Positions 32,789-44,321 of a stretch of DNA of 64,000 bases are shown here, in pieces (the stretch's first letter is position 1; every line of letters begins with the position of its first letter). The DNA comes from Arthrinium phaeospermum (taxonomy: Eukaryota > Ascomycota > Sordariomycetes > Amphisphaeriales > Apiosporaceae). Location: assembly GCA_006503535.1 (NCBI GenBank), contig QYRS01000007.1:2480001-2544000 (forward strand), read 5' to 3'. The position numbers and the translations under genes are program-made. A model generated the notes under the pieces. That model searched no databases, was not told the DNA's origin, and saw only the letters and a list, made by a program, of their open reading frames with translations.

Positions 32789-34345
32789 TTGATGATGATG
32801 CTGGCTATTTACTCAGGTTTGGCCGGGACAGGAGAAAGGGAAATAGTATGCGAGGGATATAGCAGCATCAGATTTTCGATATGTATGATTTGACACGTGG
32901 TACGCTGGAGTTACACAGGGAGGTCTTATTTAGCTTCGTCTCACTCGGGGCTTTCGTTTTCGAAGGATGTGCCCAAACGGGAATTGTTGCCTTTCAGGGA
33001 AAGAAGATGCATGTCAGATACTTTGTCACCAAGCCTCCTACGCTGAGGCGTGGGGGAGGCTTGAGTCTAATTCGAGTGCCACATTTCCTTATTCGATGAT
33101 TACTCCGATTTTGCGAGCCCACAATTTGCCAGTCCATCTGATCTTGGCTGAGGCTTACCCACGGACCCCACCTCGTACGGAGGCTCTTAGTTAGGAGGCT
33201 CTTACTACACTAGCCCAAATGCTAATACGAGTAGCGCCGCCAACATCTACTCGTGAGGCAACGTTACTGGACAATGGCTACGAGCCTATTGACTAGTATT
33301 AGATAAGGTATAAGAGTCGATCGACTCCACGTGTGGCGGGGACGAAAACCAGATCCGGGGTAACCGTGTACTTGGTAGTCTATCGCGGTTACACATCCAT
33401 ATAGCGAGCAGAGCCCGACCGGGTGATCCCGCGGCATCCGATCGTGACATGGCCGGAGCACGAAGAGTTATACGAGCTCCGAGAAGGTAGAAAGCCGATC
33501 CGAGCAAACACCGACCACGCGGTACGAGTAACTAAGACATAGTGGATTACGTAGTACGGCGTACGGCGTATTGCGATCAAGTGTATAGTCCGCGATCAAA
33601 GGTTACACAGTGCCACGGCGGTGAGAGACACAACCGATGTCTCAGAACGGGATGAGCCGGCTGTCACCGTCGAAAAGAACAGGCGCAGGCTACGACGTTT
33701 ACGAAGGATTGGCGACCTATATCACAGACATATATGAGGCTGAACTACTACGCCACCCACCAGGCTGACGTGTATCTTTGTCGACGGGGAGCAGTCGTCC
33801 CATGACCCACACCGCATCTTGATCACGGGATCCAGAATCTCCTTCGGGATCTGCATCTTGACAGCCCTACCCGTCTGCCTGTTGATCCAGATCGTGTCAC
33901 GGAGCTGCAAAACCCGCGCAACCTGGTACGGGGTACCCTACGACCACGAGGTAGGACTTGTGAGGCTTATACCGTAGGGCTGAAGATAAGGATCCCGACG
34001 CCGGTCCGAACGGTTGGTAATAAGACAACGTCCTAACAGGTAGATGACATGGTATCCATTTATTTCGGTGTAAAGAACAGATGGGTTGATGTTGCGATCA
34101 TCTACGTCATGCCGAGGACACCTCACGAGATGGAAAGAGCGAAACGGCGCCATCCGGTCCCTAAAGCTCAGCTCGTGGAGTATGTATATCCGTGTATATA
34201 AATACTAATCGGGGGCACCCCTTGCTGGACGGATCACGATGCCTCTCAGCCTCACTGCCCCGCCCTCTATTACGGCCGAACCTAACTCTCCAGCATTTAT
34301 CACAATTTTCACCACGTTGGGCATACCGAGAAACACCCCTTCAAG
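32789..34345. other. Intergenic region (1.6 kb) between P450 and terpene synthase
   Basis: No gene was assigned. A minus-strand 62-codon frame at 33722–33910 (DTIWINRQTGRAVK) reads like a coding fragment but matches nothing I recognise. The last 150 bases are the terpene synthase promoter. Confidence 0.45.
34195..34204 (+). promoter_or_regulatory. TATA-like element of the terpene synthase
   Basis: TATATAAATA lies about 140 bases before the start codon in an otherwise GC-balanced stretch. Confidence 0.5.
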
Positions 34346-35365
34346 ATGCCTTTTACGGAAAACCGAATCACGATCCCTGACTTCATGGCCTCGTGGCCGA
34401 CGGAAAGGGGCTGGCCCTGGGAGGCAAGACACCACGTCGACTCGGACAGCATCAAGGCCGAGTCAGAGCAGTGGCTACGCAACTACGAGGGCATCGATGG
34501 CACGTTCGTAGACAAGATCATCCAGGGCCGCTTCCCCGACATCGCCTGCCTCATCTACGGACACCAGACGCGAGACCATTGTCTACTGATGGCCATTATC
34601 ATGCTCCACTTCTTCGTCATCGACGAGGTGACGGACCACGACGATGAAGCAGCCGTGCGTCAGAGGGCAGAGGCGATGACCCACGCGCTCCAACGCCCCG
34701 GGTCCCTCGCCTCCTTATCACCGGACGACACGTGGGTCGGCACCCGCATGGCCGCCGACATCACGACCCGGTACCGAGACGCGGGCACGTTCGCGTCCTG
34801 GAAGTTCTACGTGGACACCTTCATCGACTACATGGACGGCGTCGCCGACGAGGCCGCCGCCCGCACCAAACCGATCCTGTCGCGGGCCGACTACCTCGCC
34901 CTGCGGACCAAGACCATCGGCGTGCTGCCGGGCATGGCCATGGTCCTGATCGGCTGCGAGCTGCGGGACGGGTTTCTGGACCGGCCCGTGGTCAAGTCGC
35001 TGATGGGCCTGACGGTGCTGATCCTCATCCACCAGAACGACATGTACAGCTTCGACAAGGAGCGGGCCAAGGGCGAGGACGGGCACAACGGCGTGCGCGT
35101 GCTCATGGAGGAGCGCGGGATCGGGGTGCAGGCGGCCATGGACAGCCTCGGCGGCGAGACGGGCGGGCTCGTGCGCGAGTTTGTGCGGCTCTGCGAGAAC
35201 CTGCCCGTGTTGGATCACGAGACGGACAGGGCGCACTTGCGCGTGCTGCGGGACGGGTGCATTTCCTGGATCATTGGGATGGAGGTCTGGTCCACCCAGG
35301 TCACGCACCGGTACGGCATGCAGAACCTGGGCGCGGACCGGTCATATAGACCAGCCCAATGCTGA
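34346..35365 (+). CDS. Class I terpene synthase (sesquiterpene-synthase-like), intronless (339 aa)
   Basis: Both metal-binding motifs are present and correctly spaced. The aspartate-rich motif is DEVTD at 93–97 (FFVIDEVTDHDD), and the NSE triad is NDMYSFDKE at 231–239. The RY pair that contacts diphosphate is at 322–323. The length of 339 residues matches fungal sesquiterpene synthases. The reaction is Mg2+-dependent ionisation of farnesyl (or geranyl) diphosphate and cyclisation in the cytosol. The product cannot be predicted. A P450 on the same strand upstream and a hydrolase-like locus downstream form a possible small terpene cluster. The start at 34346 has a good AAGATGC context. Confidence 0.93.
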   Translation: MPFTENRITIPDFMASWPTERGWPWEARHHVDSDSIKAESEQWLRNYEGIDGTFVDKIIQGRFPDIACLIYGHQTRDHCLLMAIIMLHFFVIDEVTDHDDEAAVRQRAEAMTHALQRPGSLASLSPDDTWVGTRMAADITTRYRDAGTFASWKFYVDTFIDYMDGVADEAAARTKPILSRADYLALRTKTIGVLPGMAMVLIGCELRDGFLDRPVVKSLMGLTVLILIHQNDMYSFDKERAKGEDGHNGVRVLMEERGIGVQAAMDSLGGETGGLVREFVRLCENLPVLDHETDRAHLRVLRDGCISWIIGMEVWSTQVTHRYGMQNLGADRSYRPAQC

Positions 35366-35826
35366 GTACAGACTCGCATTTGCGTCGTGTTTTTTTTTTT
35401 TTCTTCTTCCTTTCTTTTGGCGCGTAATCAGGGCGTACAGGAAGCACTACACTCATTGACGTGAACGGACATTGGAAGTGGCGCAGAGATTAGGGTGACA
35501 TGATTTGTCTATTTACGATAATCAATAATGATGTCAACGAATTCAAAATGGCTATGATATCTTATTCACTGTGCCGGTGTGGATGGCGTCGGAGCAAATG
35601 ATGCCTTGGGATGCACAATCCGCAGCGGCCCATGCGGTTGGTACAGCAAGGTCTTGGCTGCATAGCAGATTTCATAGACTGAATTCCACCAAATGTCACA
35701 CCGGCTGGGGGCGGTCATGGTCATCGATACTCACGGCTTATTCGTCACTTTTGGACGGCCACGTAGCGGAATGTGGACTAGCTCATAAGCAGTAAGAGCG
35801 AAGACTGGGAATGTCGGATTTGTGGT
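35366..35826. other. Convergent 3' intergenic spacer
   Basis: This spacer holds a pyrimidine tract (15 T from about 35390) soon after the terpene synthase stop. No gene is seen. Confidence 0.5.
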
Positions 35827-36897
35827 TCACTGCTCTCGCTGGCGTTTCATTATCCTGGTAAGCATGTCCTCGCTATAATCCCATATTGAGTAATGGTTAT
35901 CATTTGCCCCAACTTTCATAAGGTAATGGGGCAGCCATTCGCGCATGTAATGTATCATGCTAATGGGCACGTTTTCATCCTTGGCCCCGTGGAAGATCCG
36001 AACCTTGGGTTCGTACTTGACGTCTTCGAGCCGGAACCCCCACGGGTTACCCAGCAGGTAGGCCTCGCGGATTAGGCCGCGGGCGCCCTCAGCAATGGGC
36101 TCGACGAGTATACGCATCTCCCGCTCCCGCCGCGCGGCGGTGGCCTCGGGCGTCTTCTCCTCGGGCGGGAGTTCGGGCTCCACCTCGCCGGGGCGAAGAT
36201 ACTTCTTGGCCTTCCGGGCCATCCTGGCGTCCCAGTACTCCCTGCCCGTCTCATTGAAGGTGTCGCGGACCATGAAGCCTATCAACTGTTCGTAGATCCA
36301 CGCCGTCAAGGACGGGCAGGGCGTCTCGGTGAAGGAAAAGGGATTAAAAGGCATTCTCTAGCGCTTCGGGCTGGCCTCGCAGGGGCCGGCGCTGCTCACC
36401 AGACCGACACCGGTTAGGGTCGTGGCGGGGATGACGCGGGCGCACGCGAGGGCGTACGGGCCTCCCCCCGAGCAGCCGAGCACGGCGTAACGGTCGATCC
36501 CGAGGTGGCGGGCCAGGTTCTGCACGTCGCGCGGCCAGTCGGTGATGACCCGGTCTGGGTAGAAAGTGGAGCGACCGATCCCGGGTCGGTCAGGAGCGAT
36601 GAAGCGGATCTTGAGGCGACGAGCCAAGCTTTCGAAGTCAAATGCCACGAGGCGCGATCCGGGCATTCCATGAAAATAAAAAAGAGGATCGCCATTGGGG
36701 TCGCCGGTCTCCGCCCACGATAACGTGCGGCCGTCTGGGAGCGTCATCGTCTCGTAGGGCTCGGGAAGGGCGACCTTGCTGGCGAACCGGTATGTGGTCA
36801 TTGCCGGCTGATGTTGGTGTTGAAGACTGGGTCGGCGCTGGGGCCTGGTGAATGGGCCAAGCCGGATGCAGCTACGGCGGAGTACTGGTGCCGACAT
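35827..36897 (-). pseudogene. Alpha/beta hydrolase gene interrupted by an in-frame TAG
   Basis: A single frame of 357 codons runs from ATG 36897 to 35827 but is cut by one TAG at 36358–36360. The first part has the oxyanion HGMPGSRL, the DRPGIGRS block and the nucleophile elbow GCSGGGPYAL. The part after the stop carries the catalytic Asp (FHGAKDENVP) and His (GANDNHYSI). Both halves are in the same frame, with a three-residue step between stop and next ATG (36354), so this is a nonsense change rather than two genes. No intron with normal signals removes the TAG. A shortened product would lack Asp and His and be inactive. Stop readthrough or a sequence error are alternatives. Confidence 0.8.
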
Positions 36898-37966
36898 TGT
36901 GCGATGGCGGTATCGAGACCAAAATGTGCGGTCTGTAATGATGACACTGTTGGGGCGATTCGTCGCGTTTTGGAAAGCGCGTCATCCCGAGTCACGCCTC
37001 ACAAGGAATGAAAGTGATGCATCATAGTGCAGCAAGTGTTGTGGTTGGTTCTGTCAGGTACCTACTTAGATAGAATGGATCGTAAGTAATTGAGCTGAAG
37101 TGCACAGCGTGCGGCTCACGTGACTGGTTTTAGAGCGAGGGGTTGCTGCTGTTAGTGGGCTACTCCAGGGGGAGCAACCACCCGCTGACAAGTCCACATT
37201 CGCTAACTCTCACTGCCTCGAGGCTACACCACTTCAAACCCGAAATCCTTCTTTGAACTCAAGAACATCAATCTTACAATTAAATAGATACGCTGGTTTC
37301 CTTCTCATATCCTATTATTGACAATAGCGTATCTTCGCATCTGCTCGAAAAGACTAACGAACTTTGGATTCGGGCTTGAAATGGGTTTTGTAGACAACAT
37401 GTTACAGACTGACTCTGTGTACTGGACCCAATAGTTTCCCAATTTCCAAGCCATTATACCTAGCAATAAGATACATTATTCAACAAGGGACATTCACTGC
37501 CGATTCAAACTCTCGAACTTCGGATACGCAAGGACCATTTTGAGCGGAGGACATTGTTGAATGTGATTGAAACTCTCGAGCGTTGAAAACAAATTCACGA
37601 ACTTCGGAGGCAGAGAACAATATCTTTCGCCCTCTTCATATTGGTCCATATAGAGATCTATCTCCACTTCCGTCGGCTCACTGAGAGTCCGGGGGGGACA
37701 GGATGGGAACCAACATGAGTGAATGTACGCAGCGATAGGTGGAAGCCTTGACGGAGCAACAGTGGCGATGCTCTGATTGGACAGGCTATCCTTTGAAACG
37801 GATTGCAGATACCATTGACCTTATTTCCCTCGACGTTTCTACCCCGCCTCCGGGGTTGGGACCTTTTGTCTCCCAAATTGCGTTATATACATATGTATCA
37901 ACATGCAGATTTTGTAATCAATCTTGTAGAGCTAGTGACCATGTTCCCTTGCGGTAATATATGATA
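36898..37966. other. Intergenic region (1.1 kb)
   Basis: No gene is seen. Imperfect repeats of a CGAACTTCGGA motif occur around 37515 and 37592, with a weaker copy near 37360; their role is unknown. Confidence 0.5.
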
Positions 37967-40900
37967 TCAATCATCCGCTGCGGACCGCTCTCCAGAGTCA
38001 CTCTCGTCGTCGTCGCTAGAGTCACTGCTGGACTCCGTAGATGACTCCTCGACAGCCTCGCTCGCCAGTCGCTCCGAACCGGCCCTCGAGCCCTCCGGTG
38101 GTGATTCCTCGGTGAACTCGGGGCCGATTTCCTCGAAGGCGTGATCGGGGTCATGTAAGATACTGCGCTGGGCATAGCACTTGTAGCAGAAATCGAAATC
38201 CAAAGGCAAGCACCCCAAGCATCGATAGCGCAAACCGGCGAGGTCCTGTATTGTGAGCCTTTTGTCCCTGAAGTGTATTATCGCAAAGGGGAACGATCAA
38301 TTTGGGAAGTAGTACTTACACTAAAGCAACAGTCACACCATCCGTTGTGCGATGTGATCCGGTGATCCGCAGGAACCAATGGCGTCGCCCCCTTTTCGTT
38401 CTTGAGAGCATGTTCAGCAGAAGCCAAGAAATCAAGAACACCCTTGTCGCGGCCGTGATAGGTCGCGATATCATTTGGTGTCCACGCCTTTCCCGGCAGG
38501 CCCGATCTGTGCTGCACGTCCGCCCCCCTCTCGACGAGCCTCTTCAGGACCTCGACCTGCGTAGGCTCGTCCACCAAGTTACCAAGGAAGCTGTTGCCGG
38601 AGCCACGTGCCGCCCAGCACAATGGTGTCCATCCGGCTCCATCCTGTTGATCGATACCCGTGGGACCGACCTTTGTCAATATCAGACCCAATACGCTCAG
38701 GTTGCCGCCCTGGGCGGCCCAGTGCAGGGCTGTCCGCCTCGTCTTGTCCGTCGCCGTAGCATCTTCTCCCGCATCCAGTAGGATTTCGACGCGTTCCAAT
38801 TCACCGCGCAGGGAGGCAAGGTGCAGCGGCAAGCGCCCCATGGCGTCCGGGGTCCCCGCCCGGCCGCCCTTGGCGATCGCCAGGCGTACCATCTCCGTGG
38901 TCCCCAGAAACGCCGCCTGTCCAACCACCGTCCCAAGCGATCCGCGTGTCGCCGCCACGTCTGCGCCGTGTTCGACGAGCAGGTCTACAATGGCGCCGCA
39001 CTTGTCCTCCTCCCTTGCAGTATACCAGTGGCCGTGGGAGAAGGTGGACAGCAGCGGGGTGCCGGCGTAGCTGGAGACCGTCGAGTTGACGTCTGCATCC
39101 AGGCTGACGAGGGCTTTGACAAACTTGAGTGAGCCCAGTTTGCAGGCGACGTGGAGCGGTGATCCGAACTTTAGGGTGGCTTTATTCACGTCCGGTTTCA
39201 GGGTGAGCAGGTACTCAGCCGCGGCCGTGTTCTCGCTGCGCAGGGCTTCCAGGAGGGGCGTGATGTTTGTCGAGTCCGTCATGTTCACATCGGCCCCTGC
39301 CCGCACCAGCAGTTTGATGTTTTCCAACGGCGTGTCGATATCGATTTCGTGTAGTGGTGGTCTCCCCAAATTGTCTAGAGCGTTCGGGTCCGGTCGGAAT
39401 TCGAGGACGGTGGCGAGGCCGGGCCACTCGATGGCCTTGTGGACGAGGGTGCGGCCATCGGACCACCGACAGGCCATGTCCGCGCCGTTGTCGCCGAACA
39501 GCCGGACCATCTCCTGCTGGCCGTACCGTGCCGCCCACTCCAGGGGATACCACACTGCATCATCTAGTTCTTGACCCGCCGTGTTGATGCTCGCCCCACG
39601 CTCAAACAGCAATCGGGCCACGTCCAGCTTGTTGTCGCGCACGGCGGCCATCATGGGCGATTCTTCATTCTCATGGTGGAGGTTCGGATCTGCCCCCTTA
39701 TCCAAAAGGAGTGTAACAACGTCGATACCCGCGTGCGCAATGGCCAGTTTGAGCGGGGTCCATCGATTGGGCCGGGGACAGTTGAGTTCCAGGCCGTCTT
39801 CTTTCAACAGCCGCCGGGTCATTGCCATATCCGACTGCGAGACGGCCATGTGCGCCGGGCTGAACCCATTGTCGTCCTCGTGGTTGATGTCGGCGCCGTG
39901 TTCGAGGAGCAGCTCCATGATGGCAAGCCGGTCGGGGTCGTCGATGAAGAAGACCTCGAGCAGCGGGGATCTCCGGGAGGGCTCGGACGAGTTGACGCTG
40001 GCGCCAAGTTGGATGAGCAGCCTGACCATCTCAAGCCGTCCCTTGTACCCCTTGTTCACCAGGACCATCGTTAGGGGGCTCCACGAATCGTTCCTCGGGC
40101 CGCCGTTGACGTCGGCCCCCTTTTCGACGAGCAGTTTGCAGATGTCCAGCGACTGGGCCCCGACCGCGTAGACCAGGGCGGGGCCACCAGGCCCTAGCAT
40201 GTTGGGATCCGCGCCGCCTTCTAGGAGTGCACGGGCACACCCCAGATGTTTCTCCGCCAAGGCGGCCGTCAAGGGAGACCAGCCTGGAGCTTCGGGATCA
40301 TCGCTGGAACCGGTATTGAGATCGGCTCCCTCAGCAATGAGGACCTTGGCTGTTGCGTAGTTACCCCACCGACACGATTTGTACACTGGGGTGCACAGAA
40401 GGTCGTCCCGGCTGTTGAGGCTAGCACCCGCCCGTAGGAGGAGCTCGACAATCTTCGGGTCAGCCGACTTGGCTGCCAGGTGTAACGCTGACTCTTTGTG
40501 CTTGTCAGGCAGGTTGGGGTCGGCTTTGTGTTCGAGCAGTATCCTGACGGTCTCGAACTTGTTGGCGCGAATTGCCAAACGGAGCGGGTTCGTGGGGTCA
40601 GGCTCTTCCAACGGGCAGCCGCAACCTATCAGAGCCTCCAGCGCATCACTGTGTCCAAGCCAAGATGCTCGGGCCACGTGATGGCCTTGTTGGTGCCAAG
40701 GGTACTCGGGATAATGGGCCTTGATGTGGTCAATAAGGGATAGCCAAATGGACTCGTCACCATAAGCCCCGGCCGCGACCAGACCATGGTCGAGCGATAC
40801 GGCCGAGTGACCAGACCCACGCAGAAGCTTTACAGCGATGTCTGAGTGGCCGTGGAGGAATGCCTCTACCATGGCCCTTGATCTATCCTCATCATCCATG

Positions 40901-43840
40901 TTCCTGAATATGTCAAACTCGTGGCAAAGTCCTGCTGCGACTAGAGCCGCGTATATATTCGTGTGCGGTTGATGACTTCGAGTGTATGGGTTTGCCAGAG
41001 CCCAGGTTGCAGCCAAAAGGGATTTTGCATTCTCGGACTTCATCAACGGGCCCAAGCAGCCTTGAATGTCAAAGCTGTCATGTTTGGCGGCTTGTGAGAC
41101 GTGGTAGAGCCAGAACTCGACGGCAAAGTTGAGCAGGCTGCTACGGTCCGAGGACATGGCCATATGCGTACCTTCGTGTTCAGAAACGTCGTAGAGGTCT
41201 TCCAACTTCTGAATTATGCTCTCGCTGCTCAGGTATGCGACGCAGATCTTGCCGATAACTTGGTGGGGCCTGTCCCTGATCTTCTTGCAGAACACACCAA
41301 GGTCCGTATCGTCCAGGGGATAGGACATCAAGAGGTCTCGTATCTCGCCTTGTGCCATGGACAACTCGTTCCCCTCTCGCGAAACGATGCCAACGAGCCC
41401 TTCTAAGCTTTTCTCCGCCGAGGCGGTCCCTTGGGAAATAGAAATAGCAGTTTCGAATAAACCTGACAATTCGCCATAGAGTATCGCCTCACGCATCTCT
41501 GACACGGTAGGCGGCCGTGGGCTGTGCAGGATCCACGACAAAACGAATAGGGCTATGTCCAGACGTGGTATGCGGCTCAGGATGGTTTGGATACCGCTTT
41601 TCAGTGACAAGCCCTCGGCAGGCCCAAAGATATCGTGAATTGTCCGAGACTCTGACCACGACCCGCTTTTCGTCATGTAATCGATTACCATTCGACTAAT
41701 GCCTGGTTCCACCTCAGCTATGCTTGCAACTTCTCCATGGACCAGTCCCTTGCAGGGCCGGAGCTCCGGATGCTCTTCCAACAATACAGTGGCCGGGTCG
41801 AGGTCCTCCACTTCTGCCAGCTGCAGTTGAATGGCATCTTCTGTCGGCCAATCCTTCAGGCGTGGTGCGGCCTCGCGGCACGTGATGAAGAGCTTCCATG
41901 GATGTTCTTGAATCGTGGAGTTATAGGCAAAGGAATCGAGAAACGCTTTACTGGACACCGGATCGCACTCATCCAGATGGTTGATAACGCACGTTATGCC
42001 GTCGATCCAGCCATATAGACGAAAGAGGTTGAACCAGACGAGCAGGTCCTCGAAATTCCAACTACGCTGGAGCCGGAGCTGGTCAAACTGCGTGGCGACA
42101 ACGAGGTGGTGGGTCCGAAAGTGGCCGATGATCTGGGCGATAAACGTGGTGAGCATGTGCTGGATGTCGTTGCGTCTGGCGTCGTAGCGGTCGAACGTGA
42201 AGTACAGCACCACTTGGCCGAAATGGGCGTCATGCCATGCGCTTATGTTGAAAAAGACGTATTTGGAGGCGGCCCTGGCCTTTTCGCCGCTGTAGCCGAG
42301 CAGATATAGCAGCTTCGGCTTTCCCAGCTTGAGCCACGACTCATACGACGGGTTGCTGCTGATCTGGGCGAGCAGCTGCGTCGGCCCGAGAGTACTCGTC
42401 ATAGATACCAGGGATGGAGCGGCCGAAAGCAAAGCCCGGACATCGCCTACGCGGGGCTCGGAAGAGGCTAGCCCTGGTATCACGTCCTCAAAGCCTGCTG
42501 CTGCGTCAGTTGCTGCTCCAAGTCGAAGGTTCCGTCCATTCTTCACCTACGGAAATCTATCCGCTTCATGATGGAGCCGATTCTTTCGGATATCCCGTCG
42601 CTGCCAGTCTTGTATTCGATGGAGGCTTCAAAAGACGCACCCATGGTGCTGCAGTAAACATTGAAGACCTGTGCATGTTGGTATCTCATGAAACTCAACG
42701 GTATCATAATCAACGGTGGATGCAGCTTACATGGTCCATGCCATCATCCTCGTCCCCCGAGTAGACGCTTACGATGACAGAATGATAGTAATGCTTAGAC
42801 TCAAGAAAGAGGTTGTTGACATCTTGAACCGTCTCGGCTAAATATGGGACTGAGCCAGCAGTCCCTGGCGGTAGTTGTATCGCGTTATGGGGTAGATAAA
42901 CTGCGAAAGCCTCTGTTGCATGTTCAAAGGACCCCTTCCGCGATGGGGACAACCATAAAATAGCTGTATGGAAGTTAGCTCTCGGCTGGTAGTTTGAACG
43001 AACCGCGGTTTCTAGAGCTTACCAAGATGCGAGTGAAGTCAAATATGCCCCCAAATGACTTAGGATCGAGACCAGCACGGACTAGTGCCTGCAATAATAT
43101 GATTAGCTAAGTTCACTGTCACACTATTGATGTGTCTCTCTCTCTCCGTGTGTCTGTCGTATTCACAAACCTCCTTTACTATGATGCACCCCATGTCATG
43201 GGCAACGAACACGATAGGTCGGGCCTGTGGCAGGTCAGTGACGACACTTTGGGGTGGGTTGAAATGAGTCAAGCCCCCACCTTGTCCCGTGTGCTCCTCT
43301 CCTTCGAGAGGTCGCGCAGTAGCCCAAGGGCTACTTCGCGAACACTGGACCTCGTATTGCGTCCCGATGCCAGCATCGATGCGTCGTAGCCAAAGGACAT
43401 CAGATGACAGCGATCAAAAGAGCTTTGCGTGCCGACCCAGGCAGAGTTGCCGGACCCAGGATTGTTCCATGGTGGCCGTCGCGCGCCCATCAGCCCATGG
43501 ACAACCACAATACTAGACAGGAGTTAGCGGTATACTGAAACTGTATCAAGATGAGTTGTGAAAGCTCTTACTCGTATTCCGATGCAGCGTCCGCTGCAGG
43601 CTCATCGGAAGGATACCGAAGGGTTATGAGTCCCTCGGCACCGTACTCCGGCGGTTTATCACCGGAGACGTACTCGCGATACTCTTCCGACACGGAGGCC
43701 TTGCGTTTGGCTTCGTCTTCCGACCCGATGTCTTCGGAATCCTCATCTTCACTTGGCGCTACGGCAATTCCAGTGTTGTCGACACGTTCCTGGGCCCCCT
43801 TTCTTGAGTCTGCTGCAGCGTTTTGCGGTGAGTCGGCCAT
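37967..43840 (-). CDS. NLR-like protein: inactive hydrolase-like domain, NACHT-like domain, ankyrin repeats, ZZ zinc finger
   Basis: Eight exons fit: 43572–43840, 43281–43512, 43171–43224, 43023–43088, 42731–42963, 42551–42668, 38320–42494, 37967–38245. The order of parts follows. First comes an acidic N-terminus, then an alpha/beta-hydrolase-like domain (HGLMG; FVAHDMGC; FYGCPHRG), where Asp177 replaces the catalytic Ser. Next is a NACHT-like domain with a poor P-loop (GYSGEKARAASKYV) and a Walker-B-like VINHLDECD. About 20 ankyrin repeats follow. The ZZ finger at the C-terminus (CDCC, CLGC, CYKC, HDPDHAF) is completed by splicing to the last exon. Roughly 1,800 residues. Exon 5 is 233 nt and breaks phase by one base between CPHRG and the LFLESK block. 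That is either a true frameshift (pseudogene) or a sequence error. Likely an intracellular sensor. Confidence 0.8.
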
Positions 43841-44321
43841 TTTGTCGGCCTGTAAAGAAGACTGTCTGTGATTTCACATAGAGGCGCATTCCGTGGGCAC
43901 AGTTGGCACCTGCAGACCTTTCTCCAGGTACATTCAAGCCGTGCTCCAAAGGCAGGCTGGGGATCATGGAACAGGGGTGGTGCGGGGTTCTAAGAAAGCT
44001 GGGTTGTAGCGCCGTAAGACTCAGCTTCTCGTTAAGTATGCCTATCAGCAACGCCCGCACTGTGGACACCACAATTCCCGTTACTTTCCTCTGAATGACT
44101 GCCCATTAAAGATAATCTATTATACCACTTCTTGCGCAGTTATTACAACACTGGAATAAACAAATACGAACTATAGCATAATAGGCAATTCCAAATGAAC
44201 GATACTGGCTTGCGTTGATTACACCCTGGCGCATCCAATTCAAGTATTAACCATCCCATTCATTGCCAATGAGGCCAAACATGAGATGACAGACGGGGGT
44301 TGTCTCCCCGCCTCATCTGGA
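43841..44321. other. Intergenic spacer
   Basis: This is the upstream region of the NLR-like gene and the 3' flank of the next minus-strand gene. No feature is recognised. Confidence 0.5.

Noticed and set aside
33200..34160. Possible LTR retroelement remnant between P450 and terpene synthase
   Set aside because: No paired terminal repeats, primer-binding site or reverse-transcriptase/integrase motif could be found by eye.
34718..35349. Antisense and shifted frames of ~200 codons over the terpene synthase
   Set aside because: They are shadows of the synthase frame, which carries both metal-binding motifs.
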